Of a stretch of 13,780 nucleotides of DNA, positions 1-7,313 are shown piece by piece. Below the pieces are notes generated by a model. It saw nothing but the letters and a program-made list of their open reading frames with translations, ran no database searches and was not told the origin of the DNA. The stretch comes from Armatimonadota bacterium (GTDB taxonomy: Bacteria > Armatimonadota > Armatimonadia > Armatimonadales > Armatimonadaceae): positions 1 to 13,780 of the forward strand of contig JACMMA010000296.1 in the NCBI GenBank assembly GCA_014379275.1, given 5' to 3'. Both the position numbers and the translations under genes were made by a program. Positions within the stretch are counted from its first letter, which is position 1. Each line of letters opens with the position of its first letter.

Positions 1-115
1 AAGATGAGGTTGCCCGCCGATTCTCCCGGTAGACCGCTCAAGGTTTGTGGCAACACACGCCGTAGAGAGATGACCACGCAAGAACAGAACCCGGCTTACA
101 GACCCGCTTCTTACC
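1..115 (+). ncRNA. rnpB: RNase P RNA, 3' part (5' end outside window)
   Basis: This is the catalytic RNA of RNase P, which matures the 5' ends of tRNAs. The sequence shows the bacterial RNase P 3' hallmark blocks in the right order: CGGTAGACCGCT near 27-38, a GGCAAC loop at 48-53, AGAGAGATGACCAC at 64-77 (conserved region IV) and ACAGAACCCGGCTTACAG at 84-101 (conserved region V). The strand of helix P1 after the CGGCTTACAG block should end at about 105-115; the exact 3' end cannot be set because the matching 5' strand lies before the window. The identification is firm; the 3' boundary is an estimate. Confidence 0.93.
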
Positions 116-118
116 TAT

Positions 119-210
119 AGGGGCCAGGCATCAGTGTCGTGGCGCGCGGAATCGGATTTACCCGCTTCGCCGCTCGATAGCAATCCCCTGGCCCCTGGTA
201 TCTGACACCC
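119..210. repeat. Inverted, heptamer-type intergenic repeat between rnpB and moaD
   Basis: AGGGGCCAGG at 119-128 is exactly inverted as CCTGGCCCCT at 187-196. The right arm reads as seven-base units on the plus strand (CTGGCCC, CTGGTAT, CTGACAC, starting at 188) and runs straight into the moaD ATG. The left arm reads the same way on the minus strand (CTGATGC, CTGGCCC). The same kind of element fills the gaps at 8022-8104 and 8840-8939. The hairpin may also stop transcription from rnpB, but there is no clear T tract. Confidence 0.55.
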
Positions 211-459
211 ATGCTAACCGTTCGCGTCGTTTTGTTCGGACACCTGAAAGACGTTTTCCCGCGGGGGGAGGCGAGCCTTTCTTTGCCGGATGGCGCGACG
301 ACGACAGATGCGGCGGACGCTCTGGCAGCGCAAGACACCCGCCTCTCCGACCTTCTGGTGAAAACCCGCGTCGCCGTGCGTGAGGAGTTCGCGGATGCCG
401 ACACGGTTCTTCGGGACGGCGACGAGGTCGCATTTCTTCCCCCGATGAGCGGCGGGTAG
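211..459 (+). CDS. moaD: MoaD, small subunit of molybdopterin synthase (sulfur carrier)
   Basis: MoaD carries sulfur as a C-terminal thiocarboxylate and donates it, within the cytoplasmic MoaD2-MoaE2 complex, to convert cyclic pyranopterin monophosphate into molybdopterin. The 82-residue product has the normal MoaD length, a beta-grasp pattern (MLTVRVVLFGHL at the N-terminus, DGDEVAFLPPMSGG at the end) and the obligatory terminal Gly-Gly. The ATG at 211 directly follows a repeat unit and has no SD sequence. moaE follows after 44 bases on the same strand, which supports the call. Thiamine ThiS is the main look-alike, but it is shorter and the moaE neighbour decides. Confidence 0.93.
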   Translation: MLTVRVVLFGHLKDVFPRGEASLSLPDGATTTDAADALAAQDTRLSDLLVKTRVAVREEFADADTVLRDGDEVAFLPPMSGG

Positions 460-503
460 CGAACTTTTACTCATCAAATTCTGTCTATTAACCACTACCC
501 AAC

Positions 504-938
504 ATGGTTCTTCTTTCTTCACAACCTTTAGATGCGCAGCTAGCCATTGACGGCGTTCTGACGGATTCCGATGGGGCTTACGTGCTGTTCGTCGGCGTGA
601 CACGTAATCATGCGCGGGGCCGTCACGTCACTGGTCTGGAATACGACGCTTACAAGCCGCTCGCGGAATCACAGATGGCGAAGATCGTCGCCACCGTACG
701 CGAGCGATGGGGGCTCGCCTCGGCGATTCTGCATCGCACCGGCTATGTCGCCGTTGGCGAGCCGTCGGTAGTGATCTGTGTCGCCTCCGCGCACCGTGCG
801 GAAGCGTTCGCTGCCTGCCAGTGGGCGATTGACACCCTGAAAGCCGATGTTCCGATCTGGAAAAAGGAACACGCCTCCGACGGCACGTTCTGGATCGAAG
901 GAGACGCGAGCATTCCCGCACAGGACGAAACGCCGTGA
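504..938 (+). CDS. moaE: MoaE, large catalytic subunit of molybdopterin synthase
   Basis: MoaE binds cyclic pyranopterin monophosphate and, with two MoaD thiocarboxylates, inserts the dithiolene sulfurs to make molybdopterin. The 144-residue protein shows the family blocks in order: FVGVTRNHARGRHVTGLEYDAY at about residues 29-50, HRTGYVAVGEPSV near 87-99, AHRAEAFAACQWAID near 106-120, and the active-site segment LKADVPIWKKE near 121-131 with the conserved catalytic-type lysines. The ATG at 504 has no SD sequence; the bases before it (TTAACCA, CTACCCA) look like heptamer repeat units. Its stop overlaps the rimI start in GTGA, so the two are likely translationally coupled. Confidence 0.95.
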   Translation: MVLLSSQPLDAQLAIDGVLTDSDGAYVLFVGVTRNHARGRHVTGLEYDAYKPLAESQMAKIVATVRERWGLASAILHRTGYVAVGEPSVVICVASAHRAEAFAACQWAIDTLKADVPIWKKEHASDGTFWIEGDASIPAQDETP

Positions 939-1483
939 TTTTCGTCGACACAATTCCCGAGCCATTCCGTGTTCCGTTGCAAGAAGTTTCCATCCGTAAG
1001 ATGTGGGCGAGCGACATCGAAACGGTCGCCAAGCTACAACGGGAATCCTTCAGCAAAGTCGAAACGTGGAGCCCGCAATCCTATGTCACCGAACTCGCGA
1101 ACAAGTCGGCGGCGTATTTAGTCGCCGTCTATCAGGAACGCGTGGTCGGTTTCGGCGGCATTTGGACCGTGATGGACGAGGTCCACATCACGATACTGGG
1201 GGTGTCACTGGCGTACCGGGGGAACAAAATCGGCGACCTACTGCTTTCCGAACTTCTCATTGCTTCGTGGGGTATGGGCGCGACGCGGGCGACACTTGAG
1301 GTGCGTGAGACGAATGATGCGGCGCAAAAACTGTACGAGAAATACGGATTTGTTCACGTCGCCATCCGCAAGGCGTACTACAGCGATAACGGTGAGAACG
1401 CCGACATCCTTTGGATCAACGACATGCTCGCCCCGGAGTGGCGCGATCTTTTCGAACGCAACCGCGCCGCGCTCGGACGGTGA
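935..1483 (+). CDS. rimI: RimI-type GNAT N-acetyltransferase (ribosomal protein S18 N-alpha-acetyltransferase family)
   Basis: This is a GNAT-fold enzyme that transfers acetyl from acetyl-CoA to a protein N-terminus; the archetype acetylates ribosomal protein S18. The 182-residue product has the acetyl-CoA loop and its surroundings in VSLAYRGNKIGDLLLSEL (about residues 90-107), then TLEVRETNDAAQKLYEKYGF (about 119-138) and the RimI-typical YYSDNGENADILW (about 147-159). It has an N-terminal extension of about 20 residues before the fold. The start is the GTG at 935, overlapping the moaE stop by four bases. Substrate specificity cannot be read from sequence. RimI normally clusters with tsaB/tsaD; pairing with moaE is less usual. 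Confidence 0.88.
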   Translation: MIFVDTIPEPFRVPLQEVSIRKMWASDIETVAKLQRESFSKVETWSPQSYVTELANKSAAYLVAVYQERVVGFGGIWTVMDEVHITILGVSLAYRGNKIGDLLLSELLIASWGMGATRATLEVRETNDAAQKLYEKYGFVHVAIRKAYYSDNGENADILWINDMLAPEWRDLFERNRAALGR

Positions 1484-1611
1484 AGGCACCGGGGGTAGGA
1501 CATCCTCGACGTCTGCCTGCCATAAAATCAGGTTCGAGCGGGTAAACCCTCTTCGTGCCGCACCCAAACAAAATTTTTACGCAGGCGTTGCGGTGAAGGA
1601 GACAATCCCAA

Positions 1612-2343
1612 ATGTTTAACGGTAATCGAATTGTCACCGGTCTTTTCGCCGGAACAGCAGTATTGATCGCGGCATCAGCGGCGAACGCACAGGCACCCTC
1701 CGCGATGGACAAGCAGTTCATGGTCAAATTGTGTCAGGGCAATCACGCGGAGGTCGCGGCGGGTAAGATCGCGCTGAAGAACTCGCAGGATGCGAAGGTA
1801 CGCGGCGTCGCGCAAACCATTATCACCGAGCACACCGCCAACGACGCGAAACTGCATACTCTCGCCGAGAAATACAGCGTGCGGTTGCCGAACCAGCCCG
1901 ACGCTAAACACAAGGCGATGGCGAAGAAACTCGCCGTGACGCGCGGCAAAGCGTTCGATAACGCCTACATTTCCGGTCAGATGAAGGACCACGGCAACAC
2001 CATCAGCCTCCTCCGGATGGAAATGGAGAAGGGCAGAAACTCCGAAGTACGATCCTTCGCCACGGAAACTCTCGGCGGGGTTCTCGCCCACAACGACACG
2101 ATACATAGCGTCGCCGGTACTTCCGCGAACAAAATGATGTCGAAAATGAAGGCGGGCAATAACATGAGCGGGATGAGTTCCGCCGGATCGTCGTCGAAGC
2201 CGATGAGCAAAATGAACAAGATGGACGGATCGAAGATGAATGGCTCGATGGGGACACCGAAACCCGCGACGGGTGGTTCCTTCACGCCCGCACCGCGCAC
2301 GTCCCCGATCCCGTCCGCGTCCCCTGCACCGGGAATCAACTGA
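1612..2343 (+). CDS. Secreted DUF4142 protein with methionine-rich tail
   Basis: This is a 243-residue exported protein of unknown function. Residues 1-26 form a signal peptide (basic start, hydrophobic core, cleavage after ANA). A DUF4142 domain, a ferritin-like helical bundle family often linked to envelope stress and with no established biochemistry, spans about residues 32-170; typical family segments are FMVKLCQGNHAEVAAGKIAL and the paired His residues in LAHNDTIH. Residues 175-213 are rich in Met, Ser, Lys and Asn (ten Met in about 39 residues), followed by a Pro/Thr/Ser tail. A good SD sequence, AAGGAG at 1596-1601, sits ten bases before the ATG. The 128-base gap before it suggests its own promoter, although no clear one is seen. 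Confidence 0.85.
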   Translation: MFNGNRIVTGLFAGTAVLIAASAANAQAPSAMDKQFMVKLCQGNHAEVAAGKIALKNSQDAKVRGVAQTIITEHTANDAKLHTLAEKYSVRLPNQPDAKHKAMAKKLAVTRGKAFDNAYISGQMKDHGNTISLLRMEMEKGRNSEVRSFATETLGGVLAHNDTIHSVAGTSANKMMSKMKAGNNMSGMSSAGSSSKPMSKMNKMDGSKMNGSMGTPKPATGGSFTPAPRTSPIPSASPAPGIN

Positions 2344-2371
2344 CCTTTGGCGATATGTCGACAGCGAACGG

Positions 2372-2409
2372 TCCCGCCTTGATGCGTACTTTTGCGCGTC
2401 AAGGCGGGA
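2372..2409. terminator. Bidirectional hairpin between convergent genes
   Basis: TCCCGCCTTGATGCG at 2372-2386 pairs with CGCGTCAAGGCGGGA at 2395-2409, giving a 15-bp stem (one G-U pair) with an eight-base loop. It lies 28 bases after the DUF4142 stop and 20 bases after the stop of the convergent small gene. Neither side has a strong T tract, so it could act with Rho or mainly as an RNA-stabilising end. Confidence 0.65.
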
Positions 2410-2429
2410 TCGGCCGATCTTCGCCCGTT

Positions 2430-2660
2430 CTATTTCTTCATTAAGGGCGGTCGTCCCGCGCCGTTGTGTTGACCGATGTTTTTTTCGTCCTGCGCCGCCT
2501 TGGTGCTTTCGCCGTGGTGCTGGTCGGCATGCTCGCCGGGCAGATTCGTTTGCGCCAGCTGCTCTTTCAGCGTCTGCCCCTCAATAGAATCTTTGCGGTG
2601 CTCGTGCGCCGACATGACCGGGTCGAGCGGCTTCTCGCGGCTATCTTCACGTGTGCTCAT
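2430..2660 (-). CDS. Small hydrophilic hypothetical protein
   Basis: The 76-residue product is not recognised. It is strongly hydrophilic, rich in Glu, Lys, His, Gln and Gly, has no signal peptide or membrane segment, and is probably largely disordered (for example the EHADQHHGEST segment). The gene is supported by a clear SD sequence: on the minus strand, GGAG (2668-2671) stands seven bases before the ATG at 2660. It lies 91 bases downstream of the PAS/ATPase gene on the same strand and ends just before a hairpin shared with the DUF4142 gene. Hydrophilic proteins like this are often stress-induced, but that is only a guess. Confidence 0.6.
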   Translation of the reverse strand: MSTREDSREKPLDPVMSAHEHRKDSIEGQTLKEQLAQTNLPGEHADQHHGESTKAAQDEKNIGQHNGAGRPPLMKK

Positions 2661-2681
2661 TCGTTGTCTCCTTCAGGTATT

Positions 2682-2750
2682 CCCCCGCGGTGGGGGTTAA
2701 TACCGGTACACGAAGTGTTTACCCGCACATAGCTTTGCTAACACCCGACA
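2682..2750. repeat. Small GC hairpin and possible heptamer units in the gap
   Basis: CCCCC at 2682-2686 and GGGGG at 2692-2696 form a five-base stem with a GCGGT loop. Further along, TAACACC and CGACATT read as seven-base units like those in the other gaps and lie just before the 3' end of the PAS/ATPase gene. The resemblance is weak here and may be chance. Confidence 0.25.
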
Positions 2751-2751
2751 T

Positions 2752-4968
2752 TCAACCGGCGTCCACGTAAGATTGCATCCACGACGGGATCGGGGAATGT
2801 CGCTCTTGTTCCACGACTACCGTGGTGCCATTCGCGCCGGTGAGCAGGTACACACGGTCGGCTGTTTTCAACATCATCCAGAACCCGTGTCCCAGCGTTC
2901 CCGCGGTGGTGAAACCCTTCTCAAGTGTCGCCCGGTGCAGGGAATCTTCGTTGATGCCGGCTCCCGTATCGCGCACCCAGACCTGCACGATGCCGCGCTT
3001 TACGTCCAGGTATACGCTCCCGGTGCCGCCACCCGCGTGGACCACGGCGTTCATCGCGGCTTCCCCGACCGCCGTTACCAGGTCGCTCTCCCGGTCCGGC
3101 GGCAAAGACGCCTCGTTACACGCCGCCCCGGTCTGGCGGCGCAACACGCGGATCGTCATTCGGTCGAGAGCAACCGGTTCGTACGCCGGTTGCCGGGTTA
3201 TCGGGATGGGTAACTCATCCACCGATTCGCATAAGCGTAGGCGGCCTTCGCTCATCGAGGAGAGCATTTCGCGCAAAAATTTGCGCTGCCGATCGGCGGC
3301 TTCCTCAATGCGTCGCAAAAGTCCGTCGCGTTGCGCTTCCATTTGCTTGCGCTCGGAAACATCGCGCACGCTCAAAATGACGAGTTTTATCTCGCCTCGC
3401 TCGTCGCGCGCCGGGCTACCGCTATACGACGCCCACCACTCCGTCCCCGTATCGGTGCGACGCACACGGCACTCGTATTCCGTGAACGTTTCGCCGCCCA
3501 GAACGCGGGAAAGCGGCCATCTTTCGGGAGGGATCTTGTCCCCGTTTTGGGTGAACAGGGAAAATGTGTCCGCATATTCGCGCAGATGGCGGCGGGCTTG
3601 ATCGTTGGAGGAGAACTCATGTAAGGCGAGTCCCGCGGGGTTCATCATCAAAATATCGCCCGACATATCGGCGACGACGATGCCATCCGTCGTGGATTCG
3701 AGGACTGCCGACAGTTGCGCCAGTGTTCTTATCTGCTCTTCCTCGGCTTCGCGCTCCTCGGTGATATCGGTATGGGTTCCGACCCATTCCCGTACCTCAC
3801 CCGATTCTTCCAGAATCGGAACCCCGCGAATCGAAAATAGCCGCCAAATACCGTCGTAGCGACGGACACGGTGCTCGAACTCGAACGGAGTCCGGGTGCG
3901 CACCGATTCGTCCCAAGCGTCGATCGTCGCCTGGGCGTCCTCCGAATGAACCGCGTCTGCCCAACCATAGCCGGAGTACTCCGCTTCCGTTTGTCCGGTG
4001 AGCGCAGACCACCCCGGTTGCTCCCCGAGCATCTTGCCGTCCGGGGTGTTTGTCCAGACCACTTGAGACGAGGCGTTGATCAGGGCGCGATACCGTTGTT
4101 CGGAGTTTTGCAGCGAGATCAGGACACGTTTTTCGTCGGAAACATCGCGGCTGAACCCTATGACACGCACCGCATCGCCCTGTTTGTTCCGCAGTATCTT
4201 TCCCTTAGAAGCGAAATGGCGGAACGTATCGGAGTCGGGCATCATGATCCGGTATTCGTTGCTGTAGGTGTCACCGCCGGACCGGACCGCGGCGTCGAAG
4301 CGTGACTGCGCGGGAACACGATCGTCGGGATGAAGAATTTTCTGCCAGGCATCTACTCCGACCACACCTGCCATCTGCGGACGTTCGATCATGCGAGCGG
4401 TTTGCTCAGACCAGAACTCGGTCCCCGTAGTCACATCCAGTTCCCACATGCCCAGGTTGGCCGCCTCGATAGCAAGACGGAGCCGCGTCTCCGAATCCGC
4501 GGCGCGTGCCTCATTTTCCTGGGAGGAGACCTGTGTGGGTCGCATCACTTCGATGTTGGTTGAGGTAACGATCCAGCGCACCGTTTCGCCGGTGGCAGGA
4601 TCTTTTTGGGCGAAGCCATGCATGCGAAACCGGCAGTATGCCCCGCTTTTGCCGCGCAGTCGCAACTCGCAGGAAAGCTCCGTCCTCCCCCGCGCCAGGA
4701 GGTCTGTCCAATCATTACTGATTGCCTCGCGGTCATCGGGGTGAACCGCGCCCCATACGTTTGTTGGCGATTCCGGATCGAGCCCTGTGTAGTCGTACCA
4801 CGCGCGGTTGTAAAACACCGCTTGCCCGCTTTCGTCCGTTACCCAGATGATTTCCGGCAGAGAATCGGCGAATGCCTGGAAGTCGAGCGGTGCCAGGGAG
4901 GCGACCGCGGTCGCATCGCTGGAGAACGAAGATGGGATGCTATTTTTGGTGGTAAGGGTGTCCGTCAT
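2752..4968 (-). CDS. Multi-PAS sensor protein with RsbW-like serine-kinase-type ATPase domain
   Basis: This is a cytoplasmic sensor-kinase of partner-switching type. From the ATG at 4968 it has 738 residues with no membrane segments. Four PAS domains lie at about 30-140, 160-280, 290-405 and 420-540 (HPDD motifs in the first two; DITEE and DVSERK at the ends of PAS3 and PAS4). A short helical linker (RQRKFLREMLSSMSEGRL) follows, then an HATPase_c_2/RsbW-type fold at about 600-725. This fold has the N box GEAAMNAVVHA (E636, N640), the G1 box DTGAGI (667-672) and GTLGHGFWMML. There is no phospho-acceptor His box, so it is not a classical histidine kinase. An upstream in-frame TTG at 4983 is possible; neither start has an SD sequence. 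A PP2C phosphatase gene lies upstream on the same strand. Confidence 0.88.
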   Translation of the reverse strand: MTDTLTTKNSIPSSFSSDATAVASLAPLDFQAFADSLPEIIWVTDESGQAVFYNRAWYDYTGLDPESPTNVWGAVHPDDREAISNDWTDLLARGRTELSCELRLRGKSGAYCRFRMHGFAQKDPATGETVRWIVTSTNIEVMRPTQVSSQENEARAADSETRLRLAIEAANLGMWELDVTTGTEFWSEQTARMIERPQMAGVVGVDAWQKILHPDDRVPAQSRFDAAVRSGGDTYSNEYRIMMPDSDTFRHFASKGKILRNKQGDAVRVIGFSRDVSDEKRVLISLQNSEQRYRALINASSQVVWTNTPDGKMLGEQPGWSALTGQTEAEYSGYGWADAVHSEDAQATIDAWDESVRTRTPFEFEHRVRRYDGIWRLFSIRGVPILEESGEVREWVGTHTDITEEREAEEEQIRTLAQLSAVLESTTDGIVVADMSGDILMMNPAGLALHEFSSNDQARRHLREYADTFSLFTQNGDKIPPERWPLSRVLGGETFTEYECRVRRTDTGTEWWASYSGSPARDERGEIKLVILSVRDVSERKQMEAQRDGLLRRIEEAADRQRKFLREMLSSMSEGRLRLCESVDELPIPITRQPAYEPVALDRMTIRVLRRQTGAACNEASLPPDRESDLVTAVGEAAMNAVVHAGGGTGSVYLDVKRGIVQVWVRDTGAGINEDSLHRATLEKGFTTAGTLGHGFWMMLKTADRVYLLTGANGTTVVVEQERHSPIPSWMQSYVDAG

Positions 4969-5041
4969 GGGTACCGCAGGCAAATACGTCGTGCGATTGT
5001 GTTCTGGTAAGTGGATTGACTGACGTCAATTCAACCGCCAT
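4940..5041 (-). CDS. Possible 33-residue leader peptide overlapping the PAS/ATPase gene start
   Basis: On the minus strand an AAAAGGAG box (5053-5060) precedes an ATG at 5041 by 11 bases. The frame runs 33 codons (beginning MAVELTSVNP) and ends at TAG at 4940-4942, 29 bases inside the PAS/ATPase coding region in another frame. The main gene itself has no SD sequence. The arrangement fits a translated leader that couples to or controls the kinase start. The peptide matches nothing I know and the open frame could be chance. Confidence 0.3.
   Translation of the reverse strand: MAVELTSVNPLTRTQSHDVFACGTHDGHPYHQK
5015..5030. promoter_or_regulatory. Inverted repeat, possible operator
   Basis: ATTGAC and GTCAAT are exact inverted six-base arms separated by TGAC, and the middle forms the eight-base palindrome TGACGTCA. 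It lies about 50 bases upstream of the PAS/ATPase start, in the gap after the phosphatase gene. A dimeric regulator could bind here, but no promoter elements at good spacing are visible. Confidence 0.3.
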
Positions 5042-5104
5042 TCGACGTTCGTCTCCTTTTATTTTTTACAACCAACATCAACTCGCTTGTCGGCGAAACA
5101 AAAA

Positions 5105-7093
5105 CTATTTCGTCGTGCCGATAAATCTCACCATGAGAATGCAGGCGTCATCCGTCAACTTTCCTCTACTCCACGCTTTCACATCCGACAGGCATCGCCG
5201 CGCCAGAGCTTGGGGGGCAATGTCTGCGGTTTCCCGTAGCGCCGCTTCTATAGATTGCGCCATGCCATCAAACTCCCAGAATTGGCGTTCCCGGTTGCGC
5301 GCCTCGGTAATCCCGTCCGTAGTTAGTGTAAGCCAGTCGCCTGAGTTTAACGTGAACAGTTCTGGCTCATACTCTGTCTCTATCATTGCCCCCGAAACCA
5401 GACCGTAAACGGGCAGTTGCTCGACGCGATTCGTCTGCATCCTGTAGATGAGGGGTGTTTCCATGCCCGCGAGCGCACAGGTCCCCTGTCCGGTCACCGT
5501 ATCGAGTAGCGCAACCGCCACCGCGACGAATCGCTCATTTATACCGTCGCCCTGTTCACGCTGAGCGCAGAGAAAACGGTTCAACAAAGTCAGGGATCGT
5601 GCCACGTCCATAGTTTCATACATGTATGCCCGTAACGCATACTTGACCTCGGCGGTAAAACTTGCCGCGCTCAATCCTTTTCCGGTCACGTCGCCCACGA
5701 CAAAACAAACTTTGTTGTCCCAAAACGAGAAGGCATCATAGAAGTCGCCGCCGATCTGCGCTTCATCCCGTGCCGCCTCGTATAACGTACCCAGTTCCAC
5801 GCCGGAAAATGCGTCTTCCGGAGGGGTTAGCAGTAAAGATTGTAGCAATGTTTGTGCGATACGTGTTTGCTTCGTATTCGAAGCAGCGAGCGAGGATTCC
5901 GCGCGAATCCGCTCCGAAACATCTAACACTTGTGACAGAACGGAAACCATATCGCCGGAGTCGTTTTTCACCGCCGTGTTGTACCATTCGCAGTGAATCG
6001 TGTCGCCCCCCTTGGTGAAGTTACGACATCGAACCACGCCGAAGCCCGTTTCCATCATCCGACGGGTCGTCTCCTCGACACGGGGGAAATCGTCCGGATG
6101 CAAGTGATTCCAATCCGCACTGGAAACGCCGAGCATTTCCGCCGCGGTGTAGCCAAAAATCTGCTCCGCCTGATTGCTCCACTGGCAGATCCGCCAGTTG
6201 TCATCCCACTCGATCACGCCGAGCGGCGAGTGAGACACATGAAATGACAACCGCTTCAGGGCATCGGTCAGGGCGATTTCGCCTTGCTTCCGCTCCGTGA
6301 TGTCGATGTTAATTCCGGTGACATGTAAGGCTCGACCGGTTTCGTTGTCGCGGTGGATGCGCCCGCGCCCGTGTAGCCAGCGCTGGGTGCCGTCCGGTTG
6401 CACGATGCGGAACTCCTCGTCGTATCGGGTGCGCTCGGCATCCGCCAGTACGCCTTTCATGAATGCGGTGACCCGTTCACGGTCGTCGGGATGAACGAAC
6501 TCCGTGAACCGCTCGAAGTCGCCCGCAAAATCATCGGCGAGACCGAACAGGCGGCGTTGCTCCGGTGACCAGGACCCTCTGTTCGCGACGAGGTCCCAAT
6601 CCCAGACGCCGATGCGGGCGGCGTGGAAAGCCAGCCCACGCTCCTCGGCTTCCTTATCCATGAGGGCGCGGTTCCGGCGCAGGTCCTCCTGTGCCATTTT
6701 CAAGTCATGAATATCTGTCGCGGAGCCGAACCAGTGAGTCACTGCACCGTGCTCGTTTCGCTCCGGAACGCACCGCCCTAGATGCCAACGATAGGTTCCG
6801 TCTTGACGTCTCAGCCGGTATTCCAGTTCCCATTCGAGCCCCGTCTCGATCGCGGCGGTGCGGGAACGGGAATAGTCGGGCAGATCATCAGGATGGATCA
6901 CGGAAGTGAGCGAAGGGGATTGGATCTCGCGCAGGGAAAGGCCCGTGTAGTCCAGGAAGCGTTTGTTGACGAACACAATACCGCCATTGCCCGCCGAAGC
7001 CCACAAAACCTGTTGCACGGTGTCGACTTGCGCCCGCAAAAGCCGTCCCAAATCGCTCGTGTCGCTTGGTGTAGTCATTGCTTTGTCAAACAT
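5105..7093 (-). CDS. PAS-PAS-PAS-PP2C (SpoIIE/RsbU-type) serine phosphatase
   Basis: This is a metal-dependent protein serine/threonine phosphatase of the SpoIIE/RsbU family, which typically dephosphorylates STAS-domain anti-sigma antagonists in partner-switching pathways. Read from the ATG at 7093 it has 662 residues. Three PAS domains lie at about 20-135, 155-270 and 280-398, each with HPDD and DI(T/H) or DVSER ends. A short coiled linker leads into the PP2C domain at about 430-660. Metal-binding motifs are visible: AQIGGDFYD (D450), GDVTGKGLSAA (D468), TTDGITEARN (D593) and LTDDACILM. The ATG at 7093 has AAGG eight bases upstream; a GTG at 7126 would add 11 residues but has no SD sequence. 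No membrane segments are present, so the sensed signal is intracellular. It lies 136 bases upstream of the RsbW-like gene and is probably expressed with it. Confidence 0.92.
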   Translation of the reverse strand: MFDKAMTTPSDTSDLGRLLRAQVDTVQQVLWASAGNGGIVFVNKRFLDYTGLSLREIQSPSLTSVIHPDDLPDYSRSRTAAIETGLEWELEYRLRRQDGTYRWHLGRCVPERNEHGAVTHWFGSATDIHDLKMAQEDLRRNRALMDKEAEERGLAFHAARIGVWDWDLVANRGSWSPEQRRLFGLADDFAGDFERFTEFVHPDDRERVTAFMKGVLADAERTRYDEEFRIVQPDGTQRWLHGRGRIHRDNETGRALHVTGINIDITERKQGEIALTDALKRLSFHVSHSPLGVIEWDDNWRICQWSNQAEQIFGYTAAEMLGVSSADWNHLHPDDFPRVEETTRRMMETGFGVVRCRNFTKGGDTIHCEWYNTAVKNDSGDMVSVLSQVLDVSERIRAESSLAASNTKQTRIAQTLLQSLLLTPPEDAFSGVELGTLYEAARDEAQIGGDFYDAFSFWDNKVCFVVGDVTGKGLSAASFTAEVKYALRAYMYETMDVARSLTLLNRFLCAQREQGDGINERFVAVAVALLDTVTGQGTCALAGMETPLIYRMQTNRVEQLPVYGLVSGAMIETEYEPELFTLNSGDWLTLTTDGITEARNRERQFWEFDGMAQSIEAALRETADIAPQALARRCLSDVKAWSRGKLTDDACILMVRFIGTTK

Positions 7094-7151
7094 ATCTGAT
7101 ACCTTGCCCACAGAATTTCCGGACACGAAGACGATACGTGGTGACGAAATA

Positions 7152-7207
7152 CGGAATTTCTTCCGATATGAAATAAAGAAACACCTGGCTGACTCTCATT
7201 GGTCAGC
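7152..7207. promoter_or_regulatory. Two inverted repeats in the divergent intergenic region
   Basis: The roughly 220-base gap between the divergent phosphatase and DUF4446 genes should hold both promoters. CGGAA (7152-7156) and TTCCG (7161-7165) form one inverted repeat; GCTGAC (7188-7193) and GTCAGC (7202-7207) form another with an eight-base spacer. Either could be an operator. A TACAAT at 7264-7269 resembles a -10 box for the DUF4446 gene but has no good -35 partner. Confidence 0.3.
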
Positions 7208-7313
7208 AACGGATTGAGGCAGGTGGGAAAAGGAGCCGTGAAACGCTTCGTGGCAAAACGCGATACAATATCCAGTATACCGATTTCCCGAACCGTCCGC
7301 CTGTATCCGCATC

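Noticed and set aside
4606..5010. 134-codon plus-strand ORF opposite the PAS/ATPase gene
   Set aside because: It is antisense to a well-supported PAS-domain protein, has no SD sequence and its translation shows no family motifs; it mirrors the codon bias of the real gene.
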